Below the pieces are notes generated by a model. That model was not told the DNA's origin. It searched no databases and saw only the letters and a list, made by a program, of their open reading frames with translations. The translations under genes and the position numbers were made by a program. Shown one piece after another: positions 1-6,762 of a DNA stretch of 28,065 nt. The first letter of the stretch is position 1. Every line of letters starts with the position of its first letter. This DNA is from Ch71 sp050945695 (lineage in GTDB: Bacteria > Chloroflexota > Anaerolineae > DRVO01): the NCBI GenBank assembly GCA_050945695.1, contig JBMNTK010000018.1:1-28065 (forward strand), given 5' to 3'.

Positions 1-322
1 CCCGCCGCTCCTCTGGGGGCAGCTCGGACATGAACCGGTTGGTGAGCGCCCCTACCAACTGCTGTTGGTGGGCCTCACTGCGGACGGCTCCCATGGGTAT
101 GAACACGGCGAAGGTGGATTTCTCGGCGTCGTGATAGAGCACCGGAACCGAGACCATGACCTGGTTGCCGCACTGGGGGCAGGTGGACACGTTGAGCCTT
201 TCCTGGACTAGCAGCTGCTTCAGGCCCGGCTCCTTCTGGGCGTCCACAGACTGGTGGACCTGCGCCGTGTAGCGGGTCCCACAGACTGGGCAGGTTATCT
301 GGCTGGGGGTGACAAGACCCAT
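1..322 (-). CDS. CpXC-domain protein (3' end outside window)
   Basis: Reading leftwards from an ATG at 322, an open frame of 107 codons continues to the window edge with no stop, so the C-terminus is missing. The start is supported by an AGGAG ribosome-binding site about 9 nt upstream, which overlaps the end of hisC. The N-terminus has two zinc-ribbon-like cysteine pairs, CPVC near residue 10 and CPQC near residue 49, separated by a short charged stretch. This spacing is typical of the CpXC family, a bacterial domain of unknown biochemical role that probably binds a metal. The gene follows hisC after 12 nt and is probably its co-transcribed last or near-last cistron. Nothing links it to histidine synthesis. 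Family assignment is fairly sure; function is unknown. Confidence 0.75.
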   Translation of the reverse strand, partial: MGLVTPSQITCPVCGTRYTAQVHQSVDAQKEPGLKQLLVQERLNVSTCPQCGNQVMVSVPVLYHDAEKSTFAVFIPMGAVRSEAHQQQLVGALTNRFMSELPPEERR

Positions 323-334
323 TATGCGATTCTC

Positions 335-1492
335 CTAACTAGCTTCCAATGGGGCCGGCTTGGCCAGCGCCTGGCGTAGCGCCTCGATGGCGGCGTCGTT
401 CTGCTCGGGACGCCCGACGCTTATGCGAATGCAGTCGTCGAGGCCGGGCTTGCTGTAGTAGCGGACGAGGATGCCCTGTCGCTCCAGGTCTCGTTTGAGC
501 TCCAGGGATGATCTGCCCCGCACGCGGCATAAGATGAAGTTGCTCTGGCTGGGGTAGGGGTGGATGCCCGGCAGGGCTCGCAGGAGTCCCTGCAAGCGCT
601 CCCGTTCGGACACGATCCGAGCGACGTTGGCCATCAGGTAGTCACGCTCGGCCAGGGAGGCTAGCACCGCTTCCTGAGCGGCCACGTTGATGCTGTAGGG
701 CGGCTTGATCTTCCACAACTGAGCGGCGATGGGCAGGGGGTAGACGCCGTAGCCGATGCGCAGCCCGCCCAGGCCGGCCCACTTGCTGAACGTGCGCAGC
801 ACGATCAGGTTCCAGTGCTCGGGCACCCAGGAGACGAAGGACTCCCCAGCAAACTCGGCATAGGCCTCATCGAGCACCACGATGAGTGGCAGCCGCAGGA
901 GCCGCTCCAGGTCGCCGGCGGCGATGAGGCTGCCGTCCGGGTTGTTGGGCGAGTTGACGAACAGCATCTTGACCGGGCGATCCGCTGCCGCCACGGCCCG
1001 CTCTACCGCCTCCACGTCCACCGAGAAGTCGTCCCGCCGAGGCACGTCCAGGAGCCTGCCAGCGCACAGCGACGTGTTGTAGGGGTACATGCCGAAGGTA
1101 GGCGGCAGGTTGACCACGATGTCACCCGGGAACACGAACAGGCGCATGGTGAGGTCAATGAGCTCGTCGGAGCCGTTGCCGAAGATCACGTGCTCGCGGC
1201 TCAGCCCCAGGTAGGGCTCGATGGCCTCGCGCAGGAGCGTCTGCCCGGGATCAGGGTAGATGTTGTAGCGGCGACACTCTGCCAGGGCCCGATAGACCGC
1301 CGGTGCCGGGCCGTATGGGTTCTCGTTAGCGTCGAGCTTGACGATCCGCTCGATCGGCAGGCCCAGACGGCGGGAAAGCACCTCGAAGGGTACTATCGGG
1401 GTGTATTCCTCCATGGTGGCGATGTCGGGCCGGAGGAGCCGGCCAAGGCTCTCCTCCGGTGTGATGCTGCTAGTCAGTTTGCTCTCCTCCAC
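335..1492 (-). CDS. hisC: Histidinol-phosphate aminotransferase
   Basis: This is a PLP-dependent, fold-type I aminotransferase that converts imidazole-acetol phosphate and glutamate to histidinol phosphate in the cytoplasm. Visible family marks are LDANENPYGP near residue 53 (substrate and cofactor contacts), FGNGSDELIDL near 104, a SPNNPDG segment near 180, VLDEAYAEF near 208, and the Schiff-base lysine K237 in RTFSKWAGLGGLRIGYG. The length of 385 aa is slightly above the usual 350-370. I chose the GTG at 1492, which overlaps the hisD stop by 23 nt. The next ATG (residue 27) would remove part of the conserved LLRPDI...PYxP-like N-terminus. The overlap implies translational coupling to hisD. 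The aspartate/aromatic aminotransferase superfamily is broad, but the hisD neighbour makes HisC very likely. Confidence 0.93.
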   Translation of the reverse strand: MEESKLTSSITPEESLGRLLRPDIATMEEYTPIVPFEVLSRRLGLPIERIVKLDANENPYGPAPAVYRALAECRRYNIYPDPGQTLLREAIEPYLGLSREHVIFGNGSDELIDLTMRLFVFPGDIVVNLPPTFGMYPYNTSLCAGRLLDVPRRDDFSVDVEAVERAVAAADRPVKMLFVNSPNNPDGSLIAAGDLERLLRLPLIVVLDEAYAEFAGESFVSWVPEHWNLIVLRTFSKWAGLGGLRIGYGVYPLPIAAQLWKIKPPYSINVAAQEAVLASLAERDYLMANVARIVSERERLQGLLRALPGIHPYPSQSNFILCRVRGRSSLELKRDLERQGILVRYYSKPGLDDCIRISVGRPEQNDAAIEALRQALAKPAPLEAS

Positions 1493-2816
1493 GAAGCAGT
1501 ATCGCGTCCCGATGGAAGGTGAGGCCCTCGGCCTCAGCCAGAAGGGCGCCTGCCGGACTGATCCGCACTACCTCTGCCGGGCCGGTCGCGAAGATGCTGG
1601 TGATCTTGACGAAGTCCCAGACGTTGACCGGGCTGGCGAACCGAGCGGTTCCCCCGGTAGGCATAATGTGGGAAGGTCCTACCACGTAGTCGCCGAGGGC
1701 CTCTGAGGACAGGTGCCCAAGGAACACCCCTCCGGCGTGGCGGACCAGCGGCAGCAGCGTCCAGGGGTCGCGCACCAACAGGCAGAGGTGCTCGGGCGCG
1801 TATTGGTTGGCTAGATCCATGGCCTCATCCAGGCTCCGGCACAGCACCACCCCGCCTCGGTTGGCGAGAGACTCGATGACTGGCGAACCGCAGGCATGAG
1901 AGAGCAGGCGGCTGACCTCCTGGGCCAGCGCTTCGATCAGGTCAGCGGAGGTGGTGAGCACCACGGCGCTGGCCATGATGTGCTCGGCCTGGGCCAACAT
2001 GTCGGCGGCGACGGCCGCCGGGTCGGCGGACTCATCGGCGATGATCAGGGTCTCGGTGGGGCCGGGCAGGCTCTCGATGCCGACCGTGCCGTAGAGGGCC
2101 TTCTTGGCCAGTACCACGAACACATTGCCTGGGCCTACTACCTTGTCCACCCGAGGGATGCTCTCGGTTCCCAGCGCCAGAGCGGCGATGGCCTGGGCCC
2201 CGCCCACCCGGTAGACGCGCTCGATGCCCAGGATAGCGGCGGTGGCCAACACGACGGGATGCGGCAGCCCGCTCTCGCGCTGAGGCGGAGTGCAGACCAC
2301 GATCTCATCCACCCCGGCTACCTGGGCGGGCACGGCGGCCATGATGAGCGAGGAAGCCAGCGGCGCCGTGCCCCCGGGCACATAGACGCCCACCCGCTCC
2401 AGTGGCAGCACCATCTGGCCCAGGGCGCCGCCCTCTTGCCAGTGCAGCCAGGACTGCCGCGGCTGGCGCTCATGGAAGGCGCGCACCCGCTCGGCCGCTA
2501 TCTCCAGTGCCCGACGCAGGTCGGGTGACGTGTGCTCCAGGGCGCGGGCAATCTCCTCGCGCGGGACGCTCAGGTCCTCCAGGGTCACGCCGTCAATGGT
2601 GCGGGAGTACTCCCGCAGGGCGTCGTCGCCGCGCCTCTGCACCTCGGCGATGATGCGGTCCACCGCCTCCTGGGCGGTAACGGGCTCACCGAAGAGGGCT
2701 GCCAGGCGCTGCTGAGCGGCCTCGGGCAGGGCCATGTCCTGCAGGCGGTCACGCCGGAGTATTTCGGCTCGGGCGGCCTCGTCGGTGGCCACCCGGAAGG
2801 GATACGTCCTAGACAT
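1470..2816 (-). CDS. hisD: Histidinol dehydrogenase
   Basis: HisD is a zinc enzyme that oxidises L-histidinol twice with NAD+ to give histidine, the last step of the pathway. The 448-aa product has the family blocks in order: YVPGGTAPLASS (near residue 134), VGGAQAIAALALGT, VGPGNVFV, GPTETLIIAD, LAQAEH carrying presumed Zn ligands, the catalytic pair E342/H343 in YAPEHL, and GDYVVGPSHIMPTGGTARF near the C-terminus. The frame is open upstream to 2870, but the ATG at 2816 (MSRTYPF) is preferred: it lies 2 nt after the stop of the PHP gene and the extra 18 residues are not family-like. It is coupled to the PHP gene upstream and overlaps hisC downstream. All key residues look intact. Confidence 0.96.
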   Translation of the reverse strand: MSRTYPFRVATDEAARAEILRRDRLQDMALPEAAQQRLAALFGEPVTAQEAVDRIIAEVQRRGDDALREYSRTIDGVTLEDLSVPREEIARALEHTSPDLRRALEIAAERVRAFHERQPRQSWLHWQEGGALGQMVLPLERVGVYVPGGTAPLASSLIMAAVPAQVAGVDEIVVCTPPQRESGLPHPVVLATAAILGIERVYRVGGAQAIAALALGTESIPRVDKVVGPGNVFVVLAKKALYGTVGIESLPGPTETLIIADESADPAAVAADMLAQAEHIMASAVVLTTSADLIEALAQEVSRLLSHACGSPVIESLANRGGVVLCRSLDEAMDLANQYAPEHLCLLVRDPWTLLPLVRHAGGVFLGHLSSEALGDYVVGPSHIMPTGGTARFASPVNVWDFVKITSIFATGPAEVVRISPAGALLAEAEGLTFHRDAILLRGGEQTD

Positions 2817-2818
2817 CG

Positions 2819-3508
2819 TTACTCCGCCGGCAGGGGGTAGCGCTCCAGGCAGCGCTGCACCAGGTCCCACGGGTTGGTGATGAGCGCCTCCTGCACTTGC
2901 TCCTCATTGAGCCCGGCCCCGGCCGCAACGGAGCTGGCGTGGGCCTGGCCGAACATGTCCGAGGGGCTGTGGGCATCGGAGTTCACCAGGAGCTTAGCGC
3001 CCATCTCCAGCGCCCGGGCGGCGATACGCCCGTTGCCCAGGCAATGGCCGCCACGCCCACTGAGCTCCAGATAGACATTGTTCTCGGCCGCCGCCTCCAC
3101 GGCCCGGTGTTCGACCAGCCCGGAGTGGGCCAAGATATCCACGTCTGGGCACTCTGCGGCGGCGAAGTTGGTGCCGTTGGCAACCGGCTCTACGATGGTT
3201 TCCCCGTGGACGACCACCAGTTGGGCACCCAGCTCGCGGGCCCGCCGGGCCATAGGCGCGATCATGACCGGGGGCAGGTGGGTGAGCTCCACCCCGACCA
3301 CGAAGGTGATGGGGTACAGCGGCGCCTGCGCCCGGGCGAAGCGGATCATGGCCGGGATGACGATGTCTATGTTGGAGGCGTCCACGTGGTCGGTGATGGC
3401 CAGTGCCTCATAGCCGAGCGCCACGGCTCGCCTCACGATCTCCCCGGGGGTGAGATCGCCGTCGCTGAAGGTAGAGTGCATGTGCAGGTCAATTCGCTTC
3501 CTGGGCAT
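2819..3508 (-). CDS. PHP-domain phosphatase, candidate histidinol-phosphatase
   Basis: This is a 229-aa single-domain PHP protein. The metal-binding motifs are complete: DLHMHS (residues 7-12), ITDHVD near 39, GVELTH near 73, VVHGE near 100, LAHSG near 127 and NSDAHSPSD near 176. PHP enzymes are TIM-barrel phosphoesterases with up to three metals; members include HisK-type histidinol-phosphatases, DNA polymerase-associated domains and YcdX. It lies between threonine aldolase (18 nt) and hisD (2 nt), and it would supply the dephosphorylation step between HisC and HisD. That makes histidinol-phosphatase the best guess, although the sequence is nearer to short archaeal/YcdX-like PHP proteins than to classical HisK. 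The start ATG has a GAGGAG site about 12 nt upstream. Confidence 0.85.
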   Translation of the reverse strand: MPRKRIDLHMHSTFSDGDLTPGEIVRRAVALGYEALAITDHVDASNIDIVIPAMIRFARAQAPLYPITFVVGVELTHLPPVMIAPMARRARELGAQLVVVHGETIVEPVANGTNFAAAECPDVDILAHSGLVEHRAVEAAAENNVYLELSGRGGHCLGNGRIAARALEMGAKLLVNSDAHSPSDMFGQAHASSVAAGAGLNEEQVQEALITNPWDLVQRCLERYPLPAE

Positions 3509-3526
3509 GGCCGGTGTGTCTCCTCG

Positions 3527-4564
3527 CTAAGGCGCAGCCGCGGCCGAGATGGCCACGATAGCCGCGTCAATATCGGCCTCCGTTATGCCGTAGTGGGTGA
3601 CGGCGCGGAACTTGGTGCCGCCCGGCTGGGAGACCAGCACCCCTCGCTCCTTCAGTCGGCCGAGGAACTCGGCGGGGGTGTGAGGGCTCTTGGGGCTGAG
3701 GGTGAAGTAGATGATGTCGGTCTGGTACAGGTCCGGATCTATCTCTACGTAGGGCGACTGTGCCAGGCCCACCGCCAGCCGCTTGGCGTTGGCGTGGTCC
3801 TCGGCCAGGCGGTCCACCATCTCGTTGAGGGCAACGACGCCGGCGGCTGCGATGATGCCTGCCTGCCGCATGCCTCCACCCACCGTCTTGCGCCAGCGGC
3901 GTGCCTCCTCGATGAAGGCCCGAGTGCCGCAGATGATGGAACCCACGGGGGCGGACAAGCCCTTGGACAGGCAGAACTGTACCGAGTCGCACTCGCGCGC
4001 GATGCGAGCGGCGGGCACTCCCAAGGCCGCCTGGGCGTTGAAGACGCGGGCGCCATCGAGGTGCACCTGGAGCCCATTCTCGTGAGCCAGGCGCCCCAGG
4101 GCATCCATCTTTTCCACCGGGACGGCGGCGCCGTTGCACCGATTGTGGGTGTTCTCTAGCGCTAGGAGGCGCGAGACCGGATAGTGGACGTTCCAGGGCT
4201 TGCGTATGGCAGCCAGGACGTCGTCCGGGTCCAGCGAACCGTCTGGGAGGTTGGGCACGGTGCGGGTATGGATACTGCCCATGGAGGAGACGCCGCCGGC
4301 CTCGAAGAGGTGGATGTGAGCCATGTCCCCCAGGATGATCTCGTCCCCGCGCTGGCAGTGGGTGAGGCAGCTCACCAGGTTGCCCATGGTGCCGCTGACG
4401 ACCAGCAGCGCCGCTTCCTTACCCAGCCTCTCCGCGGCCATTTCCTGCAGGCGGTTCACCGTGGGGTCTTCCCCGAATACGTCGTCTCCCAGCTCGGCCT
4501 CGTACATGGCCTTGCGCATGGAGGGAGTGGGTTGGGTAACGGTGTCGCTCCGAAGGTCTATCAT
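3527..4564 (-). CDS. ltaE: Low-specificity L-threonine aldolase
   Basis: The 345-aa protein matches the fold-type I threonine aldolase family, which splits L-threonine or L-allo-threonine into glycine and acetaldehyde using PLP. The N-terminus MIDLRSDTVTQPT is the family signature, followed by GDDVFGEDPT near residue 26, LENTHN near 138, HLDGAR near 168 and the PLP lysine K201 in FCLSKGLSAPVGS. A conserved arginine lies in GGGMRQAG. Length and motif order are normal. The ATG at 4564 has a GGAGG site 4 nt upstream. It is the first gene of the unit ltaE-PHP-hisD-hisC-CpXC and is preceded by a terminator-like hairpin ending only about 28 nt before the start. Glycine made here could feed the folate one-carbon pool used by the upstream metF-like enzyme. 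Confidence 0.95.
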   Translation of the reverse strand: MIDLRSDTVTQPTPSMRKAMYEAELGDDVFGEDPTVNRLQEMAAERLGKEAALLVVSGTMGNLVSCLTHCQRGDEIILGDMAHIHLFEAGGVSSMGSIHTRTVPNLPDGSLDPDDVLAAIRKPWNVHYPVSRLLALENTHNRCNGAAVPVEKMDALGRLAHENGLQVHLDGARVFNAQAALGVPAARIARECDSVQFCLSKGLSAPVGSIICGTRAFIEEARRWRKTVGGGMRQAGIIAAAGVVALNEMVDRLAEDHANAKRLAVGLAQSPYVEIDPDLYQTDIIYFTLSPKSPHTPAEFLGRLKERGVLVSQPGGTKFRAVTHYGITEADIDAAIVAISAAAAP

Positions 4565-4592
4565 GTTACCTCCCGCGAGTCCTCAGCACTCC

Positions 4593-4624
4593 AAAAATGA
4601 ACGCGGGTCAGAGCTGACCCGCGT
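4593..4624 (-). terminator. Intrinsic terminator or attenuator just upstream of ltaE
   Basis: On the minus strand a perfect 10-bp GC-rich stem (arms 4615-4624 and 4601-4610, loop GCTC) is followed after three bases by five T residues (complement of 4593-4597). It ends 28 nt before the ltaE ATG. It could terminate metF transcripts, but a complete ltaE promoter does not fit between the hairpin and the start codon, so a leader attenuator is plausible. Confidence 0.75.
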
Positions 4625-4813
4625 CGTTGCCGATTCAGCGGTTGCCCCCCAGCATCGGGAAAGGCGTCCGAGCCGGCTCTCCCGCGGTCGGCCGGGCAGG
4701 GGCCCGCAGTGGGTCTCACCCGTGGCTGCACCGCCCCCAACTGGCTCGGTGCAGGCCCAGAACCAGGGTAGAGCACAGAACCGCCATATTGTAGCGCACG
4801 TACCGACCGAACG
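4625..4813 (-). promoter_or_regulatory. Structured leader region between metF-like gene and ltaE
   Basis: This 189-nt stretch has no gene. On the minus strand a good -10 hexamer TACAAT (4788-4793) could start a transcript, although I see no convincing -35. The presumed leader can form a 7-bp stem TGCACCG/CGGTGCA and a small GGGT/ACCC hairpin before reaching the terminator. The words GGGAGAGCCGG and GGGGGCAACCGC recall glycine-aptamer segments, but the rest of that consensus is not evident. A regulatory leader is inference. Confidence 0.35.
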
Positions 4814-5800
4814 CTATGTAGCCTCAAGGGCTGGGCCAGGCGTCTCGGTAGCGCTCGGCTCGCCCGCTGGAGCCAAGACCTGGGGTCGAGGCAGCAGGCC
4901 GGCCTGAGAGGTGATCTCGGAGATCGCCTCCTCCCATTCGATGGCCATGATGTGCACGCCCGCCACGCCTTCGATCTCTCGCACTTGCTGGATCAACTCC
5001 ACGCAGAGCTTGATGCCCTCTTTGGCGCGCTCCTTCTGTGGCGTCTTGGATATGCGCTCCACGATCTCGTCAGGGACGTCCAGCCCAGGGACGTTATTGG
5101 CCATGTAGCGGGCCGCTCCCACGGACTTGATCGGCCCTACGCCGGCCAGGATGTACACCTTCTCGGTCAGGCCCAAGTCGCGGACACGGGCCATGTACTC
5201 CCGGAACTTGGGCACGTTGTAGACCAGCTGGGTCTGGATGAAGTCGGCGCCGGCAGCCACCTTCTTCGCTAGCCGATAGGGGCGGTACTCGAACGGCTCG
5301 GCGAACGGGTTGGCGGCAGCGCCCACGAACATCTTAGGGGCCGACTGGATCTCTTCTCCGTTGATGAAGACCCCAAGTTCGCGCATATCGCGGACGGTCT
5401 TAATGAGCTGCATGGAGTCTATGTCGTAGACGCTCTTGGCCTGCGGGTGATTGCCGAAGGACTGATGGTCGCCAGACAGGCAGAGGATGTTGCGGACGCC
5501 GAGGGCGTAGGCGCCCAAGATGTCGGCCTGAATGGCCAGGCGGTTGCGGTCTCGGCAGGTCATCTGCATGACCGGCTCGAGCCCTCCCTGCAGTACCAGC
5601 AGCGCGGCAGCGACGCTGGACATCCGGACCACTGCCGTCTGATTGTCGGTCAGGTTGACAGCATCCACGTAACCGCGGAGCAGCTCTATCTTGCGGGTCA
5701 CGGTACTGGCATCAGCGCCTTTGGGCGGTCCCAGCTCGCCGGTGACGGCGAAGTGACCGGCGGCCAGAACGGCTTCGAGATTGGTGCCTGTTGTGGCCAT
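4814..5800 (-). CDS. metF: Methylenetetrahydrofolate reductase (MetF-like)
   Basis: The 328-aa protein is a MetF-type TIM-barrel flavoprotein, which interconverts 5,10-methylene-THF and 5-methyl-THF. Evidence: VTGELGPPKGAD at residue 18, with the glutamate where the family has its catalytic acid; NLTDNQTAVVRMSS near 49; MQMTCRDRNRLAIQ near 79; LCLSGDHQSFG near 107; GAAANPF near 158; FIQTQLVYN near 186; and the LAGVGPIKS segment near 216. Such short MetF forms, with no regulatory domain, occur in acetogens, archaea and Chloroflexota. The C-terminal roughly 30 residues are low-complexity (proline, alanine, glutamate) and unlike the core. The ATG at 5800 has a strong AAGGAGG site 11 nt upstream. 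It is probably transcribed alone or with ltaE, depending on the hairpin between them. The electron donor cannot be told from sequence. Confidence 0.88.
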   Translation of the reverse strand: MATTGTNLEAVLAAGHFAVTGELGPPKGADASTVTRKIELLRGYVDAVNLTDNQTAVVRMSSVAAALLVLQGGLEPVMQMTCRDRNRLAIQADILGAYALGVRNILCLSGDHQSFGNHPQAKSVYDIDSMQLIKTVRDMRELGVFINGEEIQSAPKMFVGAAANPFAEPFEYRPYRLAKKVAAGADFIQTQLVYNVPKFREYMARVRDLGLTEKVYILAGVGPIKSVGAARYMANNVPGLDVPDEIVERISKTPQKERAKEGIKLCVELIQQVREIEGVAGVHIMAIEWEEAISEITSQAGLLPRPQVLAPAGEPSATETPGPALEAT

Positions 5801-6205
5801 AGTCCTACGTCCTCCTTAGCAAAGCGCCTCACCCGTACTCAGGGTTCTCGTCCGGTCCTCGGTGCGGCCGATCGGTGATGCGCCTAGAGCCATCCTGCCG
5901 ACTGGTCGGTTCCGAATGGGGTGCCAGCGATGGGTTCGTCCCCAGAGCTTGTGCAGCGAGACGGCAGCATTGCCGAGGTTTGGGGGGCAGAAGATCCCGA
6001 AGAAGTGGGCGGAGGGTTCTGGCCCCCGATGCGGCGGTGCATCGCGAGCCCCTAGCTGGCGATCCAGAACGACAGCTAGAGGCCCAGAATTGCGTGGAGA
6101 CTCTCAGGGCAGCGGCCCCTCCGGCGCCTCTGACAAGGTGGGCTCCTCACGGGGGACCGCCGGACCTGTCAAGCTACAATCGCTGTGCACGGACGACACC
6201 TGACG
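5801..6205. other. Divergent intergenic region, no gene recognised
   Basis: About 400 nt lie between the metF-like gene (leftwards) and the hsp20 promoter (rightwards). Apart from the metF ribosome-binding site at its left edge I find no convincing gene, known RNA fold or strong metF promoter. A TTGACA on the minus strand (6167-6172) lacks a -10 at the right distance. Confidence 0.5.
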
Positions 6206-6234
6206 TTGAGAACTCTTTGTAAGAATGATATACT
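6206..6234 (+). promoter_or_regulatory. Sigma-70-type promoter for hsp20-lon
   Basis: TTGAGA (6206-6211), a 17-nt spacer and TATACT (6229-6234) give a near-consensus housekeeping promoter. The predicted transcription start is near 6241. No CIRCE inverted repeat was found, so HrcA control is not indicated. The 5' leader to the preferred hsp20 ATG is about 117 nt. Confidence 0.75.
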
Positions 6235-6357
6235 AGAGCGGATATGCAAACAACCCTGCGGGCCGCCGGCAGGCGGGGTTGCTCAACGTGTTGGTACGGC
6301 GGCAGTGGGTTGATTGCGCGGGAAGATGGGCCCGCGATTGGAGGGAGTTCGGCCGAG

Positions 6358-6717
6358 ATGTCGTGGAACGCAACTGGCGGAGCAGTCTGGCAGCCACCAA
6401 CCGACGTCTACGAGACTGCAGATGAGGTAGTGGTGCGCATCGAAGTAGCTGGGGTGGACCCGAGCCAGGTGAGCATTAGCCTCGCCGACCGGGTCCTCAC
6501 TGTGTCCGGGGTTAGGCTAGACTCGCAGGAGAAGGTGGGTTACCACCGTATGGAGATCCTCCATGGCCCTTTCCGGACCAGGGCGCTGCTCCCCCGACGG
6601 CTGGACAGTGGTGGGGTACGAGCTGAGTATCGGGACGGCTTCCTCCTCGTTCGGGTGCCGAAGCCCAGCCCAATTCGGGTGAGGGTAGACGGCGTGGAAG
6701 CGACAGACGAGCAGTAG
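6358..6717 (+). CDS. Small heat-shock protein, Hsp20/alpha-crystallin family
   Basis: The 119-aa product is an ATP-independent holdase chaperone. The alpha-crystallin domain is complete: PPTDVYETADEVVVRIEV near residue 13, ISLADRVLTVSGVR, YHRMEILHGPF near 62, ALLPRRLD, AEYRDGFLLVRVPKP near 90, and a C-terminal IRVRV segment like the I-x-I/V tail that binds neighbouring dimers. The frame is open from an ATG at 6244, but that would sit about 3 nt after the predicted transcription start. I prefer ATG 6358, which has GGAGGGAG about 10 nt upstream and a normal N-terminus. The leader can form hairpins, one of them CGCGGG/CCCGCG just before the ribosome site. Lon follows 45 nt downstream, so the pair forms a protein-quality operon. 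Confidence 0.9.
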   Translation: MSWNATGGAVWQPPTDVYETADEVVVRIEVAGVDPSQVSISLADRVLTVSGVRLDSQEKVGYHRMEILHGPFRTRALLPRRLDSGGVRAEYRDGFLLVRVPKPSPIRVRVDGVEATDEQ

Positions 6718-6762
6718 CCGACACCCATCAGTCTCGAGTGAATCGCCGGAGTATCAGAGCGT

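Noticed and set aside
2897..4159. Long open frame of 420 codons on the plus strand
   Set aside because: It is antisense to the PHP and threonine aldolase genes, has GC-driven composition (His, Gly, Val, Asp-rich) and no recognisable domain.
4625..4700. Glycine riboswitch or T-box identity for the ltaE leader
   Set aside because: Only short words match; the core glycine-aptamer segments and the T-box antiterminator sequence are not visible, so I kept it as an unnamed leader.
6200..6260. CIRCE/HrcA operator before hsp20
   Set aside because: No TTAGCACTC-N9-GAGTGCTAA-like inverted repeat is present.
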